From: DATJKD01 sp963728295
GTDB taxonomy: Bacteria > Pseudomonadota > Gammaproteobacteria > Steroidobacterales > Steroidobacteraceae
Direction: 5' to 3'
Assembly (NCBI GenBank): GCA_963728295.1
Contig: CAVSKB010000019.1
Location: 744,001 to 808,000, forward strand
Length of the DNA: 64,000 nt
How positions within the stretch are numbered: the stretch's first letter is position 1; each line of letters begins with the position of its first letter. The position numbers and the translations under genes are program-made. The notes under the pieces were generated by a model. The model did no database searches, was not told the origin of the DNA, and saw nothing but the letters and a program-made list of their open reading frames with translations. Positions 18,152 through 26,430 of the stretch are shown here, one piece after another.

Positions 18152-19210
18152 TCACGCGTCGGCCAGCGCGTAACGGTTGCCGCCCCGGTTCTTGGCCAGG
18201 TGCAGCGCGGACTCTGCCTTTGCAAGTAGGTGATTCGAAAGGGATTTATTGCCTGCTTCGGGCCCTGCTGAGATAGAGGCGAGTCCGATTGAAACGCTCA
18301 TCGGCAGGAGCAGCCCCGATGCCGCCCCGACCGGCTCGGAGCGCACCGCGTCGAGGATTCGTTCGGCGAGTGGCACAGCCGAGTCGACGCGCGCATCCGG
18401 CAGCAGCACGACAAATTCGTCCGCATCGACGTGTGCGGCGGCATCGCTCGCGCGCAGCTGTCCTTCGATCCGCGACGCGATCTCTCGCAGCGCCTGGTCA
18501 CCCGCGAGCTGACCGTATGCGTCGTTGACCGCCTTGAGACCGTCGATGTTGATCAGCAGGCAGGTCACGTCGCCGCCGTGACGCTCGCAGCGCGCGATCG
18601 CTTCCCTGAGCCGTGCCTCGAGAAATCGGCGCGTGTACCAGCCGGTCAGGGGATTAGTGAAGCCGCCGCGCCGAAGGCGCATCGCGTCGAGCTGGCGTTC
18701 GAGCGCCGCGCTCATGACCTCGCCCACATGCGCAAGCACCCACGGCTCGCCGTCGCCTGGCACGCGGATGGAGGCTGTCGTGCCGACGTTCAGGCTTCCC
18801 ACAAGCGCGCCGCGGGCGCGCAGGGGGAACAACAACACCTGCTCGATGTCCGCCGCACCCGGGAACAGCGCTCCATGCTCCGTTGAGCGGAAGAGCCCTT
18901 GCCAGGGATCGCTCAGCAGCGCGAGCTGCGGTGCCGTCGCAACGAGACTGTCCGCGAACAGGAGACCAGCCGGCGCCGGTGCGCGTGCGCCGCCCAGAAG
19001 CAGGTGCCGCAGCTCGTGGGTCGGGTCGGAGAGGAGCATCGTCGCCGCCAGCGGTGCGGGTGCGAGGGGCGGACACGCGGCCGCTGCGAGCAGCTCGGGA
19101 AGCGTGCCTGCAGCGAGTATCCCGCGCTGCCACTCGAACACTGCGCGCAGCGACTCGTCGTCGCGCGAGGTGCCCGATCCCATGCCCTGCTTGAAAGGAG
19201 CTCCGCTCAT
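18152..19210 (-). CDS. DUF484-like sensor with degenerate GGDEF domain
   Basis: 352 residues. Residues about 25-175 form a DUF484/GAF-like sensory domain; 185-345 form a GGDEF domain (DPLTGWYTRRF-like entry NPLTGWYTRRFLEA). The catalytic GG(D/E)EF signature reads DADEF at 262-266, losing both glycines that contact GTP, so diguanylate cyclase activity is doubtful and a c-di-GMP or GTP-sensing role is possible. ATG at 19210 overlaps the tyrA stop by four bases (ATGA), so it is translated with tyrA, an unusual partnership. Confidence 0.82.
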   Translation of the reverse strand: MSGAPFKQGMGSGTSRDDESLRAVFEWQRGILAAGTLPELLAAAACPPLAPAPLAATMLLSDPTHELRHLLLGGARAPAPAGLLFADSLVATAPQLALLSDPWQGLFRSTEHGALFPGAADIEQVLLFPLRARGALVGSLNVGTTASIRVPGDGEPWVLAHVGEVMSAALERQLDAMRLRRGGFTNPLTGWYTRRFLEARLREAIARCERHGGDVTCLLINIDGLKAVNDAYGQLAGDQALREIASRIEGQLRASDAAAHVDADEFVVLLPDARVDSAVPLAERILDAVRSEPVGAASGLLLPMSVSIGLASISAGPEAGNKSLSNHLLAKAESALHLAKNRGGNRYALADA

Positions 19211-20319
19211 CCACCGGCCTCCTGCGCCGCGCGGCGCCCCTGCAGATATTCGTGGCCGCGCCGCATCATGGCGATGAAACCGCCCGCGTCGCCGTCGTGA
19301 ACGGTGCGGTAGAGCCGCTCAACCGCCGCGCGGAGGGCGACGAGTGGCTCCTCGCCGAAGGCGTTGAGACTCTGGATCTCGAAATAGAGATCCGGATTCT
19401 CGCTCGCGACCCGGCTCGCGACGTCGAGCTGCGCATCGAAGGTGGTGCTCGACATCCGGGCCAGCCGCGGCGCCGCTTCGCCGCTCTCGGCGAGCGCCGT
19501 GAAAAAGGCGATGTTGAGCGCATGCGAGAGGCCCAGCACGAAAGCGATCAGGCGATCGTGTTCCTCGAGCTCCATCACGACCAGCTCTGCCATCGTCGAA
19601 GTGAAGAGACCGCGGGCCTGGTCGAGCGCCCGGCTCTCGCCCAGGTCGACGAAAATCACGTGGCGGCCGGACAGGAGCTCCGTGTCCGGCCCGAACATCG
19701 GATGGATCGACGTAACCCTGCAGCCCGCCTCCCTCAGGGCGGCGAGACCCGTGCGCAGCGGCGTCTTGAGTGAGCCCAGGTCGAAGACGAGCCCTCGCGG
19801 CCGGCGTTCCGCCAGGGCAATCAGGATTTCGTTCGCGGTCCGAAGCGGCGTCGCAACGACGATCAGATCGTCATCGAGTGCCGATTCGCGCCAGTCGGCG
19901 AGCCACTCGTACCCGGGCACCGCCCCGGCCGGGTCGGCGACGGTGAGGCGGAAACCCTGCGACGCCAGGAAGTCTGCCATCCAGCGTCCCATCTTGCCGC
20001 GCCCGCCGATGACGAGCGCGCTGCGCCCTGTGCCCGCGCCCTGCGCCGCTACACGCGCCTGTTCCTGCGTCGTGAGCGAGCCGCGGATCAGCGAGTGGAG
20101 CAGTGTCTCGGCGAGCGCGGGCGGCACGCCGAGCTCGCGGGCATCGGCACGCGCACGCAGCAGCACCTCGCGCTCGCGACCGAAGTCCCGGGTGGATTGG
20201 CCGGTGGTGCGCTTCACCGCGTCGATCTGCGCGCCGAGCGCCTGGCGTTCGGCGACGATCTCCAGCAGCTGCCGATCGAGCACGTCCAGGCGCGTACGCA
20301 GGTCTTCGAGTGATTTCAT
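19207..20319 (-). CDS. tyrA: Bifunctional chorismate mutase / prephenate dehydrogenase (T-protein)
   Basis: 370 residues. The N-terminal about 90 residues form an AroQ chorismate mutase (LEDLRTRLDVLDRQLLEIVAERQALG). The prephenate dehydrogenase part follows, with the NAD loop VIGGRGKMGRWMADFL, then SIHPMFGP and the helical C-terminal domain (LGLSHALNIAFFTALAESG). It converts chorismate through prephenate to 4-hydroxyphenylpyruvate for tyrosine. ATG at 20319 was chosen because it opens the mutase domain; the longer open frame has no family support. Confidence 0.93.
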   Translation of the reverse strand: MKSLEDLRTRLDVLDRQLLEIVAERQALGAQIDAVKRTTGQSTRDFGREREVLLRARADARELGVPPALAETLLHSLIRGSLTTQEQARVAAQGAGTGRSALVIGGRGKMGRWMADFLASQGFRLTVADPAGAVPGYEWLADWRESALDDDLIVVATPLRTANEILIALAERRPRGLVFDLGSLKTPLRTGLAALREAGCRVTSIHPMFGPDTELLSGRHVIFVDLGESRALDQARGLFTSTMAELVVMELEEHDRLIAFVLGLSHALNIAFFTALAESGEAAPRLARMSSTTFDAQLDVASRVASENPDLYFEIQSLNAFGEEPLVALRAAVERLYRTVHDGDAGGFIAMMRRGHEYLQGRRAAQEAGG

Positions 20320-20376
20320 CGTGCCCGACAACGGATGCGACGCCGGTCTTTTACCAAAGGAATCGGGGTGAGGGCC

Positions 20377-21105
20377 ATGCCGGCTGCGAAAATACCCGAC
20401 GAGTGCGCGACCGGTTTTTCGGCTGGGGGCATAATTCCTGCCCCTTGCGCCCAGAGTACTCCGTTGCCCCAGGACCCGCTGCCGGCCGAGCTGCCATCCG
20501 ATCCGTTGCCGTTGTTCGCGCAGTGGTTCGAAGCTGCGCGGGCGCGACGGGCGCAACCCAATCCCGATGCGATGGTACTTGCAACCGCGACCGTCGATGG
20601 CCGCCCGTCGGCGCGCGTGGTGCTCCTCAAGAAGCTGGTGGTCGAACCCGGTTATGTCGTGTTCTACACCAACTATGACAGCCGCAAGGGTCGCGAGCTC
20701 GAGGCGAATCCGCGCGCGGCAGCGGTCGTCCACTGGGACACGCTGGGACGCCAGGTGAGGCTCGAGGGAGTCGTGAGCGTGTCACCGCCCGAGGAGAGCG
20801 ACGCCTACTTCCGCTCCCGTCCGCTCGACAGCCGTATTGGCGCCTGGGCGAGCCTGCAGAGCCAGCCACTCGACGAGCGCGCAACCCTGCTCACGCGGGT
20901 CGCGGCCGAGTCGGCGCGACTCGGCACGGACGTGCCGCGCCCGCCGCGCTGGGGCGGATATCGATTGTGGCCGGAGGCGGTCGAGCTCTGGACTGAAGGG
21001 GAATTCCGGATCCACGACCGCGCACGCTGGACGCGCAGCCTCGCACTCGAATCGCCGGGCGCGTTTCGCGTCGGGCCCTGGCACGCGACACGGCTGTATC
21101 CCTAG
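20377..21105 (+). CDS. pdxH: Pyridoxamine/pyridoxine 5'-phosphate oxidase
   Basis: FMN enzyme making pyridoxal phosphate. Conserved blocks are present: PDAMVLATATVDGRPSARVV, FYTNYDSRKGRELEANPRAA, SRIGAWASLQSQ and the C-terminal WTRSLALESP / ATRLYP ending. ATG at 20377 gives 242 residues, longer than the usual about 215. TTG at 20464 (213 residues) would match the family better, and a CATAAT at 20429-20434 could be its -10, so the true start may be 20464. It heads a plus-strand group with the zincin-like gene and btuD. Confidence 0.9.
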   Translation: MPAAKIPDECATGFSAGGIIPAPCAQSTPLPQDPLPAELPSDPLPLFAQWFEAARARRAQPNPDAMVLATATVDGRPSARVVLLKKLVVEPGYVVFYTNYDSRKGRELEANPRAAAVVHWDTLGRQVRLEGVVSVSPPEESDAYFRSRPLDSRIGAWASLQSQPLDERATLLTRVAAESARLGTDVPRPPRWGGYRLWPEAVELWTEGEFRIHDRARWTRSLALESPGAFRVGPWHATRLYP

Positions 21106-21116
21106 AGCGCGCCTGA

Positions 21117-21902
21117 GTGGCACGGCGCAGCTTTCTCGGCAACCTGCGACTCGCGCTGCTCGTGGGCGTGCTGCTGTTCGTCGCGGTCGGTGCGTGGCTC
21201 GACCGCAGTCGCAGCCGGGACTGGGATGCGCCGCTGCGCGTGACCGTCTACGTGCTGACGGCTGGCGACGATGAGGCGGCGCGGTCTTACGCTGCGGGTC
21301 TCGACGACGATTCCTTCAACGACGTGGAGAGCTTTCTCGCGGAGCAGGCCGGTGCGTTCGGCCTGCCGCTCACCGAACCGATGCGCATTCGCATATCGCG
21401 CGCGGTCCACGCTCTGCCGCCCGATCCTGGCGCGGAGCCCGGCGTTGTGTCCGTCGTGCTCTGGAGTCTACGGATGCGCTGGTGGGCGTGGCGTGTCGCA
21501 GCCAATGATCCTCTGCCACCGCCCGACATCCAGCTCTTCGCAATCTACCATCCCGGAGTCACGGGCCAACCGCTGCCGGACTCGCTCGGACTCAGCAAGG
21601 GGCTCGTAGCGGTCGCCCGCCTTTTCGCGGGCCGGAACGCGGCGGATGCGAACCAGGTCGTGATCATGCATGAGCTGCTGCACACGCTCGGCGCGAGCGA
21701 CAAGTACGACCGCCGCAACGGCCGCCCGCTGGTACCGGAGGGCCTCGGCGACCCGTCGCAGGATCCAAGGTATCCGCAGACGCAGGGCGAGATCATGGCG
21801 GGCCGCATCGCGGTGAGCGCCACGCAGGCGGAGCTGCCCGACTCGCTGGCGGACATGGTGATCGGTGCCGCGACGGCGCGCGAAATCGGATGGACACGGT
21901 GA
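21117..21902 (+). CDS. Membrane-anchored zincin-like protein of unknown function
   Basis: 261 residues with one N-terminal membrane helix (about 8-27) and a soluble domain outside the cytoplasm or in the periplasm. MHELLHTLGASDKYD carries an HExxH zincin motif (H-E-L-L-H), consistent with a metal-dependent peptidase, although I recognise no named family. GTG start at 21117, 11 bases after pdxH; the stop overlaps the btuD start by 13 bases, so it is translated with both. Whether it is an active protease is unknown. Confidence 0.65.
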   Translation: MARRSFLGNLRLALLVGVLLFVAVGAWLDRSRSRDWDAPLRVTVYVLTAGDDEAARSYAAGLDDDSFNDVESFLAEQAGAFGLPLTEPMRIRISRAVHALPPDPGAEPGVVSVVLWSLRMRWWAWRVAANDPLPPPDIQLFAIYHPGVTGQPLPDSLGLSKGLVAVARLFAGRNAADANQVVIMHELLHTLGASDKYDRRNGRPLVPEGLGDPSQDPRYPQTQGEIMAGRIAVSATQAELPDSLADMVIGAATAREIGWTR

Positions 21903-22675
21903 CCAGCGGGGAGCGCGCGCTCGCCTGCGAGGCGCTTTGCGTGCGCGTGCCGGGGCGCAGCCTTGTCGAGGCGCTCTCGATCCAGGTCCGGCCCGGGACC
22001 GTCCTCGCGGTGCTGGGCCGCAATGGCGCGGGCAAGAGCTCGACACTGCACGCGCTCGCGGGACTCAGCCCCGCGGCATCGGGTGAGATCAGAATTGATG
22101 GGCGGCGCCTTGCCGATTGGCCGCGGCGGGCGCTCGCACGCCGGCTGGGCCTGCTGACGCAGGCGCCGGAGGATCCGTTTCCCGGCACGGTGCTCGATGC
22201 CGTGCTCGTCGGGCGCCACCCCCACATCGATTTCTGGCAGTGGGAAAGCACCGCCGATCGCGACATCGCGCGCCAGGCGCTCGCCGACGTCGATCTCGCG
22301 GGGCTCGATGCGCGCGACATCGGGACCCTCTCCGGCGGTGAGCGGCGCCGGCTGGCAGTGGCCGCCGTGCTCGCGCAGGATCCGTCGATCTACCTGCTCG
22401 ACGAGCCGATCCAGCAGCTTGACCCGCGGCATCAGATCATGGTGCTCGAGATCTGCCGCCGGCTCGCCGACGCCGGACGATCGGTCGTCATGAGCCTGCA
22501 CGACGTCGGCCTCGCAGCCCGTTATGCGGATGAGGCTCTGCTGCTCTTCGGTGACGGTCGCTGGCTGCACGGACCCGAGGACGAAGTGCTTCGTGCCCGC
22601 AACATCGAGCAGCTCTACGGGCTCGCCGTGCGCGAGCTCACCTGGGACAGCGGTCGAACTTTCGTGCCGGCCTGA
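21890..22675 (+). CDS. btuD: ABC transporter ATP-binding protein, probable vitamin B12 importer ATPase
   Basis: 261 residues with a Walker A GRNGAGKSS, Q loop LLTQAPEDPFPGT, signature LSGGERRRLAVAAVLAQ, Walker B IYLLDEP and H loop SLHD. It matches the FepC/BtuD subfamily that pairs with BtuC-type permeases. The candidate permease gene lies 3.7 kb upstream on the same strand with four unrelated genes between. ATG at 21890 overlaps the zincin-like gene. A siderophore or haem role is the alternative. Confidence 0.8.
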   Translation: MDTVTSGERALACEALCVRVPGRSLVEALSIQVRPGTVLAVLGRNGAGKSSTLHALAGLSPAASGEIRIDGRRLADWPRRALARRLGLLTQAPEDPFPGTVLDAVLVGRHPHIDFWQWESTADRDIARQALADVDLAGLDARDIGTLSGGERRRLAVAAVLAQDPSIYLLDEPIQQLDPRHQIMVLEICRRLADAGRSVVMSLHDVGLAARYADEALLLFGDGRWLHGPEDEVLRARNIEQLYGLAVRELTWDSGRTFVPA

Positions 22676-22685
22676 GCCCGCCCGG

Positions 22686-23219
22686 TTATGGGATCACACC
22701 GCACGCGATGCGCCCGCCTCCGCCGCCGAGCGGCGCAGGATGGTCGGCGTGATTGTCACCACCGGCATGCACCATGAGGCTGCGACCGGAGACATCCTTG
22801 CGCGTGAGACGCGGAGCGAGCACCGGATCAGTCGCCGTGCCGTCGGCGGCAACATAGAGCGCGGGCAGATCGCCCAGGTGGCCGTCGCCCCAGGGCAGGC
22901 CGTGCCGGCCCGATCCCTGCGGATCGTAATGCGCGCCAGCAGCCTGCGCGGGAACCACAGCGCCGTCCTTCTCTGCGGGAGCGCAGCTCGGACGCTCGTG
23001 GACGTGGAAGCCATGCAGCCCGGGGGGCAACCCCTTGAGGCGCGGCGTGAGCACGAGGCCGTAACGCGATTCACTGAGCGTGACCTCGCCCACCGGCGCG
23101 CCCAGCCCCTTGGCGTCGACCAGGGTCATAGACACGACCGTATCGCCCGTGGACGCAATTTCCGTTGCAATCGCCGTGCCACCCAGCAGGGCCAACAGGC
23201 AGACAGGGACTTTTCGCAT
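22686..23219 (-). CDS. sodC: Periplasmic Cu/Zn superoxide dismutase
   Basis: 177 residues with a signal peptide (about 1-19). Copper and zinc ligands are visible in GFHVHERPSC (HxH), AGAHYDPQG, HGLPWGDGHLGDLP and VHAGGDNHAD; the two cysteines (ERPSC, RIACGVIP) form the conserved disulfide. It dismutates superoxide in the periplasm. A strong AAGGAGG lies upstream of the ATG at 23219. It is divergent from the kinase gene and convergent with btuD. Confidence 0.94.
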   Translation of the reverse strand: MRKVPVCLLALLGGTAIATEIASTGDTVVSMTLVDAKGLGAPVGEVTLSESRYGLVLTPRLKGLPPGLHGFHVHERPSCAPAEKDGAVVPAQAAGAHYDPQGSGRHGLPWGDGHLGDLPALYVAADGTATDPVLAPRLTRKDVSGRSLMVHAGGDNHADHPAPLGGGGGRIACGVIP

Positions 23220-23297
23220 GTATCCTCCTTGACCCTTGGTTCGTCGCTGCGACAGCAGCCTACAACAGCATGCCGGTAAGTGGGCAGGCAGACCTGA

Positions 23298-24689
23298 GTG
23301 GATCGCACGCGCACCGCAAACCCCGCGGGTAGTGATGCGGCCGTGCCGGCGGTTGCGCGCGACGCAACCACCGCGCAGACCGCGGCACCGGGCAGTGCGG
23401 CAGCCGCGGCCGCGTCCCCCGGGAGCGTAATCCGCAGCCGGTATCGTCTCGAACAGCTCCTGGGGGCCGGCGCAATGGGCCAGGTGTGGAAGGCGAAGGA
23501 CCTTCTGCTCGAGGAGGCACGGGATCCGCAGCCGCACGTAGCGATCAAGCTTCTGAGCCACGACATGCAGCGCCGCCAGGAAGCCTACATCGCGCTGCAG
23601 CGCGAAGCCCGCAAGGCGAGCTCCCTCGCGCATCCCAACATCGCCACCGTCTATACCTTCGACGTGGATCCCGGCACAGGTCAGGCCTTTATCGCCATGG
23701 AGCTCCTCGACGGGATGCCGCTGGACGCCCTGATCCGCACCGAGCCGGGCGGCATCGCGCGTGAACGCGCGCTGGGGATCGTCCGCGGGCTCGCCGCGGG
23801 GCTCGCTTACGCGCACAAGCGCGGGATCGTGCACTGCGACTTCAAGCCGGGCAACGCGTTCGCAACCCTCGAAGGCGCGGCGAAGATCCTCGACTTCGGC
23901 ATCGCCCGGCTTGCGAGCGAAGCCGAACGCGCGGCGGATACGTTCGACGCGGGACGCCTGCTGGCGCTCACGCCGCGCTACGCGACCCGCGAGATGGCGC
24001 AGGGCGGAGAGCCGCACCCCGCGGACGACGTGTACGCGCTCGGGCTCGTGGCCTATGAGCTGCTCTCCGGGCAGCATCCGTACGGCGGCCTGCCGGCCGG
24101 CGACGCGTTGGCCCGCGGGCTGCGACCCGCGCCCATCAAGGATCTCGGACGCCGCCGCTGGCGCGCGATCGACCGCGCGCTCGAGCTCGATCGCGCCAGG
24201 CGATGGCCGCACGCACAGGCGTTTCTCGATGCATTCGAGGGCGCGCGCTCGTGGATACCGGCCCTCGCGGCGCTCGCAGCCGCCTTTGCAATCGCAGCCG
24301 GATATTCGAGCTGGGTCGGGTATTCGCAGTCGCAGCCCGATGTGCCGTTTGCATCGCTTCCGGCCGAGGTGCAGGCACAATTCAGCGCGGCGATGGACCT
24401 CGGCGATTACGCCTTGCAGGCCGGCACCGGGTCGCTCGACGGCTCGGAGGCGCTCGCACTGCTGTACGACGCGGTGTCCCAGTTCGGCGAGGCTTACTCG
24501 CTGCATCCGAGGAACCCGGACGCCAAGGCCGCGCTCGACCGCGCGTTGGCCGCCTTTGGTGCGCAGCTCAAGGGGGCGACACCAGAGGTCCGCGCCGATG
24601 CGCGCGCAGGTCTGCAGTCCCTGCTCGAGCGTCATCCGGAGCTCGCGCAGCATGCAGCGCTCGCGGATCTGCTCGACGACCTGGGCTGA
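23298..24689 (+). CDS. Membrane-anchored Ser/Thr protein kinase
   Basis: 463 residues. A low-complexity N-terminus (1-44) precedes a Hanks-type kinase: glycine loop LGAGAMGQV (about 55-63), VAIK lysine at 84, catalytic loop HCDFKPGN at 179-186, DFG at 199-201, and DVYALGLVAYELLSGQHPY. The HRD arginine is cysteine, so it is a non-RD kinase that may not need activation-loop phosphorylation. A membrane helix follows (about 320-337) and then a helical, TPR-like periplasmic part. GTG start at 23298. It leads a cluster with an FHA protein, the usual phosphothreonine reader, about 7 kb downstream. Confidence 0.88.
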   Translation: MDRTRTANPAGSDAAVPAVARDATTAQTAAPGSAAAAAASPGSVIRSRYRLEQLLGAGAMGQVWKAKDLLLEEARDPQPHVAIKLLSHDMQRRQEAYIALQREARKASSLAHPNIATVYTFDVDPGTGQAFIAMELLDGMPLDALIRTEPGGIARERALGIVRGLAAGLAYAHKRGIVHCDFKPGNAFATLEGAAKILDFGIARLASEAERAADTFDAGRLLALTPRYATREMAQGGEPHPADDVYALGLVAYELLSGQHPYGGLPAGDALARGLRPAPIKDLGRRRWRAIDRALELDRARRWPHAQAFLDAFEGARSWIPALAALAAAFAIAAGYSSWVGYSQSQPDVPFASLPAEVQAQFSAAMDLGDYALQAGTGSLDGSEALALLYDAVSQFGEAYSLHPRNPDAKAALDRALAAFGAQLKGATPEVRADARAGLQSLLERHPELAQHAALADLLDDLG

Positions 24690-24758
24690 GCCTGGCCTGC
24701 CCTCGCACGGCCGCCGACGGAGCGTCGCTCCGCCGCGGAACGGATCAGCGACGGCGGC

Positions 24759-24787
24759 TTGACAAGCCAGGCCCCCGCAAATAGCGT
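24759..24787 (+). promoter_or_regulatory. Candidate promoter for the autotransporter-caspase-FHA operon
   Basis: A perfect TTGACA (24759-24764), 17-base spacer, then TAGCGT (24782-24787), about 119 bases upstream of the autotransporter start. The 216-base gap after the kinase gene holds this and a partial inverted repeat (GCCTGGC near 24690, GCCAGGC near 24766). If real, the four following genes are transcribed apart from the kinase. Confidence 0.5.
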
Positions 24788-24905
24788 CCCGGCACGATAG
24801 CGCCAGCCGGTGGCCGGCGCATGAACTCGCTCAGGGGAGGGCTGGCGCCCGCCGCTACTCCGGCTGCTCACGGCCGGTGCTACATCGGCATCGCCTGTCG
24901 CCGGC

Positions 24906-26423
24906 ATGCAGGACGCAACACGGGTACTCGAAGGCTCACCGGTCAGGGCCCCCCCTCGGGCACGGCGCGCGGCCACCTGCGCGCTCGTCGTGCTGTCAGG
25001 CGTCGCATTCGCTCCGCAGGCGCGCGCGGACCTCACCGATCCGCGGATCCTGGCGCAGTTGAACGCGCTCGAAACCGCGGCCGCGCGCGCCAACCAGGCA
25101 AGCTTCGATGCTCTCTCTGGCGTGTGCGCAGCGGGGCCGGGTCCCGCCTGTCCCGATGACGTATTCGGCGTCTTCGAGGAAACACGCGAGCTCGTGCAGA
25201 CCGCTAACGAGCTCCTGGGCACCGGCGACACGACTTTCAGCCTCGGGCTCGATATCGACGGCCTGGGGTTCGCGCTGCGCTGGACGGCGGCCGAGGAAAT
25301 CGCGGCCCAGGGCTCGATGACGACCGAGCTCGCAGCGAGCCAGCTCTCCGCGCTGTCGGCCCGCGTCGCCGCGCTGCGGTGGGGGATCAGCGGTCCCCGC
25401 GTCACCCGCTTGCACGAACCCGACGGCTCGATCCGCGTCGCGCGGTCCGGGTCATTGCCCCTGGGAGGTGGCGCGAGCGCGGATGGCGAGTCCATATTCA
25501 GCCGCTGGAGCTGGTTCCTGGATGGCGCGTTCGGCTATGGCGACAAGGATCCGACCGAGCTCGAGGATGCGTTCGACTTCGACGGGCAGGAGATCACGTT
25601 CGGCGTCGATTATCGCTTCTCGCCCGCGCTCGCGGTCGGGGCGATGGTGGGCTATTCGAGCAAGGAGATCGATTTCGACTCCTCGCGAAGCGTGGTCGAT
25701 GGACGAATCAAGACCGACGGGTACAGCGGGATCGTCTACGCGCTGCTCGAAGGCGAGCGCGCCTATCTGAACGGCTCACTCGGTTTTCAGCGCCTGTCGC
25801 ATGATTCACGGCGCCGCATCACCTACCCCTCGCAGAATCCGCTGGTCCCGGCCGTCGACAGCCTCGCGAGCGGATCGACCGACAGCGACACGCTGCTCGC
25901 GACGCTGGGCGCGGGCTACGCCTTTCGCTGGGGCGCGTTCTCGGTCGAGCCTTCCCTCGGGCTCGATTACATCAATGCGAGCGTCGATGGCTTCCGCGAG
26001 ACCAGCGTCGACAACACTGCGAACGGCAGCCCGGTGGACCCCTTCGATCTGCAGATCGGAGACCAGGACATCGAGTCGCTCGACGGCAGCGCCGGGCTGC
26101 AGCTGCAGTACGTGTTCACGCCGCGCTTCGGCGTGGTCGTCCCCTACCTGAGCGGGCGTTATCACCACGAGCTGCTGGACGACGTGCGGCGCGTGTCGGC
26201 GTTGTATGCCGATGCGTTAGGCCAGCTGATCCAGACGATCGACGCCGACTTCAACGTGCCGACGGATCCGCCCGACGAGGATTACTACACGGTTGCCGCG
26301 GGTACCACCGTCGTGCTGGCCGGCGGCCTGATGGGTTTCGTCCAGTACATGAAGGTGCTCGACCTCGAAGATTATTCCGATGCGGTGATCACCGGCGGAA
26401 TACGCTACGAGTTCGGGCGGTAA
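24906..26423 (+). CDS. Autotransporter domain-containing outer membrane barrel protein
   Basis: 505 residues. A long signal sequence (about 1-42, with ATCALVVLSGVAFAPQARA) is followed by a short, mostly helical region (about 43-190) containing two cysteines (CAAGPGPACPDD), then a 300-residue autotransporter-type beta-barrel (FGVDYRFSPALAVGAMVGYSS onward) ending in YEFGR, suitable for BAM recognition. There is no long passenger repeat, so this may be a pore or surface scaffold rather than a secreted adhesin. The next gene starts seven bases downstream. The ligand or cargo is unknown. Confidence 0.8.
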   Translation: MQDATRVLEGSPVRAPPRARRAATCALVVLSGVAFAPQARADLTDPRILAQLNALETAAARANQASFDALSGVCAAGPGPACPDDVFGVFEETRELVQTANELLGTGDTTFSLGLDIDGLGFALRWTAAEEIAAQGSMTTELAASQLSALSARVAALRWGISGPRVTRLHEPDGSIRVARSGSLPLGGGASADGESIFSRWSWFLDGAFGYGDKDPTELEDAFDFDGQEITFGVDYRFSPALAVGAMVGYSSKEIDFDSSRSVVDGRIKTDGYSGIVYALLEGERAYLNGSLGFQRLSHDSRRRITYPSQNPLVPAVDSLASGSTDSDTLLATLGAGYAFRWGAFSVEPSLGLDYINASVDGFRETSVDNTANGSPVDPFDLQIGDQDIESLDGSAGLQLQYVFTPRFGVVVPYLSGRYHHELLDDVRRVSALYADALGQLIQTIDADFNVPTDPPDEDYYTVAAGTTVVLAGGLMGFVQYMKVLDLEDYSDAVITGGIRYEFGR

Positions 26424-26430
26424 GCCGCGC

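Noticed and set aside
22686..24653. A 655-residue minus-strand frame extending sodC upstream
   Set aside because: The real SodC starts at 23219 with signal peptide and AAGGAGG; the extension is antisense to the kinase gene.
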